Positions 1 through 5,770 of a DNA stretch of 7,243 nt are shown here, piece by piece. The notes below the pieces were generated by a model, which was not told where the DNA came from, did not search any database, and was given only the letters and a program-made list of their open reading frames with translations. Positions within the stretch are counted from its first letter, which is position 1; every line of letters begins with the position of its first letter. The position numbers were made by a program, and so were the translations under genes. Location of the stretch: contig CALEZK010000470.1 in the NCBI GenBank assembly GCA_937928585.1, positions 1 through 7,243 of the forward strand, in the 5' to 3' direction. This stretch comes from an uncultured bacterium. Its GTDB lineage: Bacteria > Hydrogenedentota > Hydrogenedentia > Hydrogenedentales > SLHB01.

Positions 1-464
1 GGCTCATTGATATCGGCGAGGGCCTGATGCGCTTCCAGCAGCATCCGCGCGACGTTCAACTCCGAATCGGAGACTTCCCGCAGTTCTTCCATTTCGCCGC
101 GAATCGGCGTATCGACATCGAGCAGGGTGAACAGGGTGTCGAATCCGGTGACTTTGAGGTTTCGCATCATCCGGCTTGTTTCGGGAACAAGAATCGACGC
201 TTTGCGTCCGAAGCGATCGAGCGAAAGCCGCCCGACTTCTGCCAGCAGCCCGAGGTTCGTGCTGTCCATACCCTCGCATTCGGTGAGGTCGACCACGATA
301 TTCTCATAATCGTCCTGACCCAGAAGGCGGTCGATGAACAAGCGGAGGGATTTGCTCATGGGGAAGGTCCACTGGTCGGTGAAACCGATCGAACCGACGA
401 ATTTCAAAACGTATACATCATCGAATCGCGCGTATAAGACCTGACTTGGGACCATCGCTGACAT
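1..464 (-). CDS. STAS-domain anti-sigma-factor antagonist, 3' end cut by the window edge
   Basis: Reading the minus strand from 464 gives an open frame to the left edge (about 154 residues, no stop). It opens with an N-terminal strand segment DVYVLKFVGSI, typical of STAS proteins. The hallmark loop follows as ECEGMDSTNLGLL, around residues 59-71 when counted from the ATG at 455. In SpoIIAA/RsbV relatives this loop carries the phosphorylated serine in a DSSGLG context; here the matching residue is threonine (DSTNLG). Family knowledge: these cytoplasmic proteins bind anti-sigma kinases in partner-switching, and Ser/Thr phosphorylation controls the binding. The acidic helical tail (EMEELREVSDSELNVARMLLEAH) resembles the C-terminal extension of a stand-alone STAS subgroup. 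Two starts are possible: ATG 464 with GGTGGAG 8 nt upstream, or ATG 455 with GGGGAG 9 nt upstream. No sigma or kinase partner is visible. It is divergent from the regulator at 707. The domain call is firm; the partner is unknown. Confidence 0.85.
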   Translation of the reverse strand, partial: MSAMVPSQVLYARFDDVYVLKFVGSIGFTDQWTFPMSKSLRLFIDRLLGQDDYENIVVDLTECEGMDSTNLGLLAEVGRLSLDRFGRKASILVPETSRMMRNLKVTGFDTLFTLLDVDTPIRGEMEELREVSDSELNVARMLLEAHQALADINE

Positions 465-644
465 CTCCCCGACTCCACCCCGACCTTGCACCACTATGGT
501 ACCGGTAATTCGGCACGGGATCGAATTGGCGGACATTCGCGTCCCAAGGGATAGTTTTTCGGGCGATTTTGAGGAATATCTCCACAGCACGGCACAGTTG
601 GGACATGTGACGACATATGCCGGGCCGAATGGCCGTGGCAGGTC

Positions 645-673
645 TTGCATTATTGTCAATAATTTACTATACT
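645..673 (+). promoter_or_regulatory. Sigma-70-type promoter for the HTH/RHH-like gene
   Basis: A -35 box TTGCAT (645-650) is followed, after exactly 17 bases, by a -10 box TATACT (668-673). The -10 matches the TATAAT consensus at five of six positions; the -35 matches only its TTG. Transcription would begin near 680, about 25 bases before the proposed GTG start at 707, giving a short leader. The AT-rich patch stands out from its GC-rich surroundings. The promoter call is inferred from sequence only. Confidence 0.6.
649..663. promoter_or_regulatory. Perfect 15-bp palindrome in the promoter spacer, likely operator
   Basis: ATTATTG (649-655) and CAATAAT (657-663) are exact reverse complements around one central base. 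The element overlaps the last two bases of the -35 box and fills most of the spacer to the -10 box, so a bound dimer would block RNA polymerase. The downstream gene encodes a putative DNA-binding protein with a ribbon-helix-helix-like C-terminus, which makes autoregulation the simplest guess. It could instead be the site of another regulator. Confidence 0.55.
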
Positions 674-695
674 CCACAAAGGGGAGTTGGCACCC

Positions 696-700
696 GGGAG
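696..700 (+). promoter_or_regulatory. Ribosome binding site that decides the GTG start at 707
   Basis: GGGAG at 696-700 lies 6 bases before GTG 707, an ideal spacing. The in-frame ATG further upstream at 617 lies before the proposed promoter and has no such site, and TTG 701 directly abuts the GGGAG. An 8-base copy of the same string (GGGAGTTG) also occurs at 682-689. Confidence 0.6.
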
Positions 701-706
701 TTGATC

Positions 707-1204
707 GTGATTCAGCAGATTCGTGCAAAACAGGAGCGAATCGTCGAAGCCGTTCGACATGGCCTTGAGGGCATGGCGGCCGTCGAGTTCGTGCAAAAAA
801 GCGGCTATGCCATGACCACCGCCGGCATCGCCAAACATCTCCGCAGCATGGGCGGCCGCGGCAGTGTCCAACAACGTATCGCCGACGGACTCTCGAATTT
901 CGAGATCCTGCAGCAGTGCTTCCCCGGCGACGACCTCAGTCATCTGCGCCCTGACCCGCCCGAGCAGGCAGACCTGTTCTCGCAAAAGTCCCCCGCTCCA
1001 TTTCCACGCGGCCTTGTGGCAAGGCCGGAAAACGTTTACGAGATGAGAAAGATGGCAATCAAAGTTCCCGCCGACTTGTACGAAGCCATTCGGCTGGCAT
1101 CCAAAGCCGAAAACAAAAGCCAGAACGACCTAATCGTCGATGTGCTGACGCATGCACTATCACGCGTTCCCGCAATCAACGTCGACGAACAGGAAGAAGC
1201 CTAG
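707..1204 (+). CDS. Hypothetical DNA-binding protein, HTH-like N-terminus plus ribbon-helix-helix C-terminus
   Basis: I do not recognise this 165-residue protein as a named family. Residues 5-70 are helix-rich and basic (AKQERIVEAVRHGLEG, then TTAGIAKHLRSMGG), the pattern of a winged or plain helix-turn-helix. Residues 72-110 are a proline-rich linker. Residues 114-153 look like an Arc/MetJ-type ribbon-helix-helix: a strand KMAIKVP, helix A from ADLYEAI to about A134, the turn NKS, then helix B QNDLIVDVLTHAL. An acidic tail (VDEQEEA) ends it. It has no signal peptide or membrane segment, so it should be cytoplasmic. GTG 707 was chosen because GGGAG lies 6 bases upstream and the promoter ends near 680; ATG 617 would begin before the promoter. 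It converges on the chemotaxis operon and diverges from the STAS gene. The RHH part could alternatively be a CopG-like antitoxin fold, but no toxin gene is adjacent. The existence of the gene is fairly sure; its targets are unknown. Confidence 0.7.
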   Translation: MIQQIRAKQERIVEAVRHGLEGMAAVEFVQKSGYAMTTAGIAKHLRSMGGRGSVQQRIADGLSNFEILQQCFPGDDLSHLRPDPPEQADLFSQKSPAPFPRGLVARPENVYEMRKMAIKVPADLYEAIRLASKAENKSQNDLIVDVLTHALSRVPAINVDEQEEA

Positions 1205-1313
1205 CCCGCGTTGAACGCACGCGTCCTTCCTCTTAATCGTTGCACTCGATCGAGATGAGACGGAAAAGGCGTGTCGTTGAGATGATGAGGCGAATCATTC
1301 CCCCGGCAGCCGA
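1205..1313. other. Convergent intergenic gap
   Basis: These 109 bases lie between the converging stop codons of the regulator and the last chemotaxis gene. The only hairpin I find is a weak ATGAT...ATCAT stem near 1282-1298 with no T-run, so I do not call a terminator. Confidence 0.5.
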
Positions 1314-1778
1314 TTAGGTATCGTGACCGATAAGACGAAGCACGACCGGTTGATTCTCAACTTCATAGATAGATGCGCCGGGGTCGGAAATCAGCTTTTT
1401 CCATGCTTTCGCATCGATTGGTTCAATCTGCGGGAGGCTCAAATTGAAGACCGGTTTGTCGCCGGCCATTTCAGTCAGGATATTTCCGCAGGTTACGTTG
1501 AGCAGTTCACGGAGCGCGTCTTGCGCTGCGGAATCCGACGGTTCTTCGCCTGGCTCAATTTCCAAGAGATTTCGCGCGATCTCGCGCCCGAGTGTTGCGG
1601 AAATCCCCATCTCTAGCTTTCCCGCGTTGGCGCCCGAAAAGGTGATGGAAACGCATACCGCTTCGCGGGGTGGGCCCGCTGCGAAGTTTAGATCAGATGG
1701 GTCGGCAAACAAGAATGTTTGTTCTTCCAATACACGCGGGAAAACAGAGGCGATTGCGTCGCTCGCTTTACTGCTCAT
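1314..1778 (-). CDS. CheX/CheC-family CheY-phosphatase-like protein (second copy)
   Basis: This 154-residue protein belongs to the CheC/CheX/FliY fold, whose members hydrolyse the aspartyl phosphate of CheY-type receivers. The signature is at residues 87-94: D87-xxx-E91-xx-N94 (DALRELLN), with a proline at 116. The family pattern has 22 residues between N and P; here there are 21. The Glu and Asn are the catalytic pair, so activity is plausible. The glycine- and hydrophobic-rich middle (VCVSITFSGANAGKLEMGIS) resembles a CheX core strand. It is the last gene of the operon, and its start overlaps the end of the receiver gene by 11 bases, implying translational coupling and pointing to that receiver as its substrate. 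ATG 1778 is preferred; GTG 1787 is an alternative, with GAGG 6 bases upstream. It is clearly diverged from the CheX at 5265. Confidence 0.8.
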   Translation of the reverse strand: MSSKASDAIASVFPRVLEEQTFLFADPSDLNFAAGPPREAVCVSITFSGANAGKLEMGISATLGREIARNLLEIEPGEEPSDSAAQDALRELLNVTCGNILTEMAGDKPVFNLSLPQIEPIDAKAWKKLISDPGASIYEVENQPVVLRLIGHDT

Positions 1779-2157
1779 TGATATCACCCATCACCTCTTC
1801 AATCGTTTCTCGGAGGCGCTCGGGGGTAAACGGTTTTCGGAGATGCGCGCGAACGCCCATCGCTTGGAATTCGTCGATACGGGTCGAGCTGCCTTCCGTC
1901 GATATCACAACAACGGGAATGCCTTTCATGGCTTCGGATTCCTGCATGCGCTGAATCAACTCAACACCGGTCATCACGGGCATGTTGATATCCGTCAGCA
2001 CGAGATCGACCCGTTTCTCCTGAAGGATCCGGAGGGCTACTTCCCCATTCTCGGCCGCGTAGGTTTCAGCCAACGAAATGTTCACCAGGCGCAATGTCTT
2101 TGCAATAATCGAACGCACGGTCTCCGAATCATCTACGATTAGCACGCTGAATGACAT
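1768..2157 (-). CDS. CheY-like single-domain response regulator (second copy)
   Basis: A 129-residue stand-alone receiver with all key residues: the acidic pair D9-D10 (LIVDDSE), phosphoacceptor D56 (VLTDINMPVMTG), the switch S86 (VVVISTEG) and K108 (LRKPF). It has no output domain, so it acts by protein contact, for example at the flagellar motor, on CheA, or as a phosphate sink. ATG 2157 is chosen because GGGAG lies exactly 6 bases upstream; a TTG two codons earlier is possible but badly spaced. The stop lies inside the start region of the next gene, a CheX/CheC-type phosphatase. The HDOD gene ends 15 bases upstream. It differs clearly in sequence from the other CheY at 4886. Its family assignment is secure; its output is not visible. 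Confidence 0.9.
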   Translation of the reverse strand: MSFSVLIVDDSETVRSIIAKTLRLVNISLAETYAAENGEVALRILQEKRVDLVLTDINMPVMTGVELIQRMQESEAMKGIPVVVISTEGSSTRIDEFQAMGVRAHLRKPFTPERLRETIEEVMGDINEQ

Positions 2158-2172
2158 TTCCAACTCCCACCC

Positions 2173-3018
2173 TTAGTTGAAAATCGCACAGATCTCCTCC
2201 AGCGAACCAAGAACGTCACCCGCGACCTGTTCTATCACGTCGGGAGAAACTTTCATTCGCTCCAGGGACTCCACGCACACGCTGTAGTTCATGCCATCGG
2301 TCGACGAGGAGGTGCCGCATATGCGCGCGATGTGCTCGCCGATGTGGACGAGGTCAACAACGGTGCGATCTTCATTGGGATACGAGTTCGGCGCGTGATG
2401 CCAGCGCACTGCAAGCACAACGGCTTCCGGCAATTTCCAAAACTCTAGAAGCGCGGCGCCCACCTCTGCGTGGTCTGTGCCCAGGACGCGCTGCTCCGCG
2501 AGTTCGAACGACAGATTCTCCCGATACGCCATGAGTGTTATGGGCGCGGAATCGACTTCCAGATAGGTACCCAGTACGATCTTGCCGAGATCGTGAAGCA
2601 AGCCGGCGGTATACGTTGCGTCAGGCACACGCATGCCAAGCCGCTTGGGCAGATACTCAACCGCAAGTGCCGTGGCCGCGCTATGCCGCAACAACCCGTT
2701 GCGGGGCAAGTCATATCCGCGGATCTCCTGCTGCGCCAGCGGCGCAACGGCCGAGGTCATGGCGATTTGGAATACGCGCTTAATGCCAAGCCGAACCACT
2801 GCTTCGCGCACGCTGTTGATGGCGCCGCCCGTGCCGAAGTATGCCGAGTTTGCCAGACGCAACAAATTTGAGACCAGTCCTGGGTCATATTCTACGACGC
2901 GCTGCACATCGTTGATCTGCGTATCGGGATTCCCAACAAGCCCGAGCATCTGCGTCGCCGAAGTAGGCAGTGGCGGAATCGCGGGAACGCGCCCCAGTAT
3001 CTCTTCGCGTTTGCTCAT
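2173..3018 (-). CDS. HDOD-domain protein with HD-type metal ligands
   Basis: The 281-residue protein has the HDOD architecture: an N-terminal helical part (IPPLPTSATQML, residues 14-25; EYDPGLVSNLLRLANSAYFG, 43-62; VREAVVRLGI, 70-79) and an HD-like core. HDOD domains usually lack some HD catalytic residues. Here H112, H142-D143, G145-K146 (LLHDLGK), H183 (DHAEVG), H207-H208 and D222 all sit in the right order for an HD hydrolase metal site. Known HDOD proteins act mostly as signalling adaptors, and several are tied to motility and cyclic-di-GMP control; a hydrolytic role here is inference. No GYP motif is visible, so HD-GYP cyclic-di-GMP phosphodiesterase is unlikely. Its ATG overlaps the upstream CheD stop as ATGA, giving strict coupling, and AAGGAG lies upstream. 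It is followed after 15 bases by the receiver. Confidence 0.9.
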   Translation of the reverse strand: MSKREEILGRVPAIPPLPTSATQMLGLVGNPDTQINDVQRVVEYDPGLVSNLLRLANSAYFGTGGAINSVREAVVRLGIKRVFQIAMTSAVAPLAQQEIRGYDLPRNGLLRHSAATALAVEYLPKRLGMRVPDATYTAGLLHDLGKIVLGTYLEVDSAPITLMAYRENLSFELAEQRVLGTDHAEVGAALLEFWKLPEAVVLAVRWHHAPNSYPNEDRTVVDLVHIGEHIARICGTSSSTDGMNYSVCVESLERMKVSPDVIEQVAGDVLGSLEEICAIFN

Positions 3019-3491
3019 AGCTCGCGCTCCTTACCACCAGTACGAATGGAAGTCTTCCCACTGGCGATGTTGAGGAGCAACGTCCGCGCGATTGTGCCAC
3101 CCACATCTTCCGCGGCGATGAGGATTTCGTTTTTCCAGAGCACTTTCCGCAGCACGGTATAGTTGCGTTCTCCAATCTTGAACATGCCGTTGTCGTTTAA
3201 TGGAGATGCCGCGCCCGCGACTTTTGCCACCAGCCGCTTCCGCGTTCCACCCTTATCGAGCACCGCCTGAATCAGCGCGGGCACACCGGTGTCGGTGAAC
3301 ATATGCGGGTTCTGTTTCGCCTTGTCCGGATCGAGACGGGAAAGCGGAAGCATGCAGTGTACGAGCCCTCCCACACCGGCATCCGGATCGTATAACGCCA
3401 CGCCAATACAAGAACCAAGTGAATAGGTTATGAGGGTGTCCTCCGCGCTCTTGGACACCCGCATCTCGGAAATCCCAACCGTTAACTGCAA
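3015..3491 (-). CDS. cheD: CheD receptor glutamine deamidase, copy B (TTG start)
   Basis: This 158-residue protein matches CheD, which deamidates selected glutamines on chemoreceptors and in some bacteria also interacts with CheC. The catalytic triad is complete and spaced as in Thermotoga CheD: T22, C28 (LGSCIGVALYD) and H45 (GGLVHCMLP). The downstream family blocks GAASPLNDNGMFKIGERN and AAEDVGG are present. TTG 3491 is the start: GAGGAGG sits 7 bases upstream, and the N-terminal TVGISEM block, which aligns with the family, would be lost from the next ATG at 3464. It lies 60 bases after cheR and overlaps the HDOD start by 4 bases. Its Thr-Cys-His set marks it as the more canonical of the two CheD copies here. 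Confidence 0.92.
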   Translation of the reverse strand: MQLTVGISEMRVSKSAEDTLITYSLGSCIGVALYDPDAGVGGLVHCMLPLSRLDPDKAKQNPHMFTDTGVPALIQAVLDKGGTRKRLVAKVAGAASPLNDNGMFKIGERNYTVLRKVLWKNEILIAAEDVGGTIARTLLLNIASGKTSIRTGGKEREL

Positions 3492-3507
3492 GCCGTAACC
3501 TCCTCGT
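3489..3507 (-). promoter_or_regulatory. Strong Shine-Dalgarno fixing the TTG start of CheD copy B
   Basis: On the minus strand GAGGAGG is followed by 7 bases (TTACGGC) and then TTG. This is one of the best ribosome sites in the window and supports a rare start codon that a simple ATG search would miss. Confidence 0.75.
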
Positions 3508-3551
3508 TCAACATCAACTTCCCTTGCGTAATGGTACTCCAGGCTGATTGA

Positions 3552-4352
3552 CTACTTCACGTAAATTGAAGGCTTCACCACCTTGAATGGTGATGAAAGC
3601 CCGGTAAGGCTCTCAGAATGTCCAACCATAAGGTATCCGCCGGGCTTTAACAGGCGGTAAATTTCCTCAATCAGTCGTTCGCGCGTGGGTCTGTCAAAGT
3701 AGATCATGACGTTTCGACAGAAAACCACATCCAGCGGACCTTTCATGGGAAACGGCGGCGTCGACAGATTCAAACGCCGAAACACGAGATACGCCCGCAG
3801 AATGTCCTTTACTTCGTACGCAATACTCCCATCGCGATGCGTCTGTTCAAAGTATTTCCGGAGAAACTCCGCACTGATGGTGTTGACCTGTTGCTGTCCA
3901 TAATACCCGTCCTTGCAACGCTGCAAGGCACGCGTCGAGATATCCGTAGCGAGGATCTTCGCGTCCACATCGCAATCGCCGATCGATTCGGCGACAGCAA
4001 TCGCCATCGTGTACGGCTCTTCGCCGGTGGAGGCTGCAGCACACCAGATTCGGAATCTGCTCTGTCCCGCGGCTTTCCATTTCGCCAGCAATTCGCCGAG
4101 CAGATCAAAGTGGGCCGGCTCGCGAAAGAAACTCGTCACGTTTGTGGAAATGGAATCGATGAGCTGGACGAGTTCCTGTCCCGATGCATCGCGCACAACC
4201 GCGTCGTAGTACTCCTCGTATCGTTCAAGCCGCAACTCGCGCATGCGCCTGGATATGCGCGCTGAGACAAGCGTTTCCTTCTGGTCGCCAAGCGAGATTC
4301 CGCTCTTGGCATGCACCAGTTCCCGAAATCTGTTGAAGGTCTTGCGCTCCAT
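3552..4352 (-). CDS. cheR: CheR chemoreceptor glutamate methyltransferase
   Basis: CheR uses S-adenosylmethionine to methylate receptor glutamates during adaptation. The 266-residue protein has the short helical N-terminal CheR domain (FNRFRELVHAKSGISL), then TNVTSFFR at 70-77, the SAM-binding block WCAAASTGEEPY at 103-114, acidic D137 (ATDIS), CRNVMIYF at 212-219 and GHSES at 244-248. Length is normal for the family, and no TPR or receptor-tether extension is seen. ATG 4352 starts one base after the TAA of the upstream cheD; GTG 4370 is an alternative that would overlap it. Neither has a good ribosome site, so coupling to upstream translation is likely. It sits between two cheD copies, which groups the receptor-modifying enzymes together. 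Confidence 0.93.
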   Translation of the reverse strand: MERKTFNRFRELVHAKSGISLGDQKETLVSARISRRMRELRLERYEEYYDAVVRDASGQELVQLIDSISTNVTSFFREPAHFDLLGELLAKWKAAGQSRFRIWCAAASTGEEPYTMAIAVAESIGDCDVDAKILATDISTRALQRCKDGYYGQQQVNTISAEFLRKYFEQTHRDGSIAYEVKDILRAYLVFRRLNLSTPPFPMKGPLDVVFCRNVMIYFDRPTRERLIEEIYRLLKPGGYLMVGHSESLTGLSSPFKVVKPSIYVK

Positions 4353-4353
4353 T

Positions 4354-4839
4354 TTAAATGTACCAGTCACCCGCCCGAACGTTCATCGTTTTCAAAACGG
4401 CGATTTCGCCGGTGCCGGTGTCGAAGGCGATCTTGCGTCCAACCGGGCCCCCGGAATCTTCGGCAATCACGGTGATACGTTTGCGTTGCAACGCCTCGCG
4501 CGCAGACGCAAGGTTCTGCTCGCCAAGTGTTGGCGCTGATGCGCCGTCGGGCGCTCCGCCGCCAAGCACGTGCGCGATAAGGTTGTCGCGCTTGCAACCA
4601 GCGTCTTCCATCATCTTGAGAAGTGCCGCGATGGCGACGTTTCCGTAGATCGGCGTGGCGTCTGCTTTCGCGCGCGTCCTCGGCTTGATGAAGTGGTTCA
4701 TGCCGCCAACCTTCGACTTGCGGTCCCATAGGCACACCGCCACGCAACTTCCAACGACGGCGCGGAGTGTCATCGCCTTCTCACTGAAATACACGTATCC
4801 CGGCTCAACGTGATACGACTTCCGTCGCGTTAGGCGCAT
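4354..4839 (-). CDS. cheD: CheD receptor glutamine deamidase, copy A (Thr position changed)
   Basis: This 161-residue CheD has the catalytic cysteine C32 (VVGSCVAVCLWD) and, 17 residues on, H49 (GGMNHFIKP), the same spacing as in Thermotoga CheD. The triad threonine, six residues before the cysteine, is replaced by R26, so its activity or specificity may differ from copy B. The conserved GGGAP...LGEQN and IAEDSGGPVGRK blocks are present. ATG 4839 has AGGAGG 8 bases upstream; the open frame extends farther but those residues are not CheD-like. It lies 46 bases after cheY and abuts cheR. Possible roles are deamidating different receptors or partnering with CheC/CheX-type proteins; the sequence does not decide. 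Confidence 0.92.
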   Translation of the reverse strand: MRLTRRKSYHVEPGYVYFSEKAMTLRAVVGSCVAVCLWDRKSKVGGMNHFIKPRTRAKADATPIYGNVAIAALLKMMEDAGCKRDNLIAHVLGGGAPDGASAPTLGEQNLASAREALQRKRITVIAEDSGGPVGRKIAFDTGTGEIAVLKTMNVRAGDWYI

Positions 4840-4885
4840 GCTGGTGCCCTCCTCTTGGAGGTAATCACTGTTGGTTGCACGTTCT

Positions 4886-5251
4886 TCATTTAGCTCGCTG
4901 CAGCACTTCCTGAATCTTCGCCACGATAGCACCGGGTTCAAAGGGTTTAATCACATAGTTGTTTGCGCCGGCCTTGAGTGCTTCGATAACCCGGCCCTTC
5001 TCTGCTTCCGTAGTTACCATGATAATCGGCATGGTCTTGCCGCTCGCTCGGATCGCGCGGACCGCATCGATGCCAAGCATGTTGGGCATGTTCCAGTCCA
5101 TGAGCACAAGGTCGTAATCGTTCATAAGAACGGCTTCCACCGCTTCCTTGCCGTCCGCGGCCTGGTCAACCTCCGTGATGTTCGCGCGTCCCAGCGCACC
5201 GATAAGAATCTTGCGCATAACGCCTGAATCATCGACAACAAGAGCCCTCAT
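4886..5251 (-). CDS. cheY: CheY chemotaxis response regulator
   Basis: A 121-residue single receiver with D7-D8, phosphoacceptor D52 in LMDWNMPNMLG, switch T80 (IMVTTEAEK) and K102 (VIKPF). The WNMPNM and TTEAEK strings are strikingly like classical flagellar CheY. CheA phosphorylates it, and the phosphorylated form would bind the flagellar switch. ATG 5251 is supported by GGAG 8 bases upstream; the frame upstream is open only by chance and overlaps cheX. The gene follows cheX by 13 bases, so a kinase-target and phosphatase pair is made together. It is the more likely motor-binding receiver of the two in this window. Confidence 0.94.
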   Translation of the reverse strand: MRALVVDDSGVMRKILIGALGRANITEVDQAADGKEAVEAVLMNDYDLVLMDWNMPNMLGIDAVRAIRASGKTMPIIMVTTEAEKGRVIEALKAGANNYVIKPFEPGAIVAKIQEVLQRAK

Positions 5252-5264
5252 ACTCCACGCTCCA

Positions 5265-5738
5265 TTACTGCGGCGTCGTTTCGAATGTGACGCGAAGATT
5301 GAATTCGCCAAAATCGCTCGTGAACGGAACCTCAAGCCATACGGCTTTCGATGGATATTGCACGTCGTACTTTTCGCCGAGCACGACCGTAGGCAACCCG
5401 AGATCAAGCGGCTTCTCCGAGGCCGTCTTAAGCTTCGCCTTCGCGCTACCCGCTACCATGTTGACGATTTCAGAAACGCCGTCCGAGATGGTTTCGTCGA
5501 CGGCGTGTACTGTCGTTCCTAGAATCCGGCCGACCATTCCAACGGCGGTGGCAGCGGGAAAGCCAATTGCGACAGTGCCACGCGTTGGCCCGCTGATACC
5601 GATGATTGCGGTAATGTCGCGCCGGGCATGATTGCCGGATGACACGCCAATAGCCCCTCGTTCCACTTTTGCTTGAAGCATGGTGCGAAACAACTCATAC
5701 ACTGATTCGATAAACGGGTTGATATGTTCAGCGCGCAT
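5265..5738 (-). CDS. cheX: CheX, CheY-P phosphatase
   Basis: This 157-residue protein has an exact CheC/CheX active-site signature: D86-xxx-E90-xx-N93 (SDGVSEIVNM), then 22 residues to P116. E90 and N93 are the catalytic pair that ends the signal by hydrolysing CheY phosphate. The N-terminal INPFIESVYELFRTML is typical of CheX, and the middle GTVAIGFP strand fits the fold. ATG 5738 begins this conserved N-terminus. The ribosome site is poor, a G-run close to the ATG, so translation may depend on cheW upstream (32-base gap). Immediately downstream is cheY, its likely substrate. Confidence 0.9.
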   Translation of the reverse strand: MRAEHINPFIESVYELFRTMLQAKVERGAIGVSSGNHARRDITAIIGISGPTRGTVAIGFPAATAVGMVGRILGTTVHAVDETISDGVSEIVNMVAGSAKAKLKTASEKPLDLGLPTVVLGEKYDVQYPSKAVWLEVPFTSDFGEFNLRVTFETTPQ

Positions 5739-5770
5739 GCGCCCCCCAATGCTGCTTTTGAATCCCCACG

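Larger units (their letters stand above)
465..706. other. Divergent intergenic region between the STAS gene and the HTH/RHH-like gene
   Basis: These 242 bases separate two divergently transcribed genes. The right-hand part (645-673) holds a promoter and palindrome for the plus-strand gene, listed separately. The left part has no promoter I would defend for the STAS gene; the best minus-strand -10-like string lies in the AT-richer patch around 495-515 and has no good -35. A small inverted repeat, TCCC-AA-GGGA, sits at 542-551. I see no coding potential or RNA gene. Short open frames here lack a ribosome site and family features. Confidence 0.6.

Noticed and set aside
27..437. A 136-codon open frame on the plus strand
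   Set aside because: It is antisense to the STAS gene, which has the clear STAS signature on the minus strand.
418..606. A 62-codon minus-strand frame upstream of the STAS gene
   Set aside because: It overlaps the STAS start in another frame and shows no recognisable domain or ribosome site.
1205..1313. Possible bidirectional terminator in the convergent gap
   Set aside because: Only a weak 5-6 bp stem near 1282-1298 with no T-run; not convincing.
2..1785. 13-base identical string GCTCATTGATATC at 2-14 and 1773-1785
   Set aside because: Both copies encode a DINE peptide near the end of unrelated genes; a shared 13-mer is expected about once by chance in a window of this size.
1444..2142. 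A 232-codon open frame on the plus strand
   Set aside because: It lies opposite the CheX/CheC-like gene and the receiver, whose motifs are unmistakable; its translation has no family features or ribosome site.
4840..5407. Longer upstream starts for cheD copy A (4941) and cheY (5407)
   Set aside because: The extra residues are not family-like and overlap neighbouring genes, whereas the internal ATGs at 4839 and 5251 have good ribosome sites.
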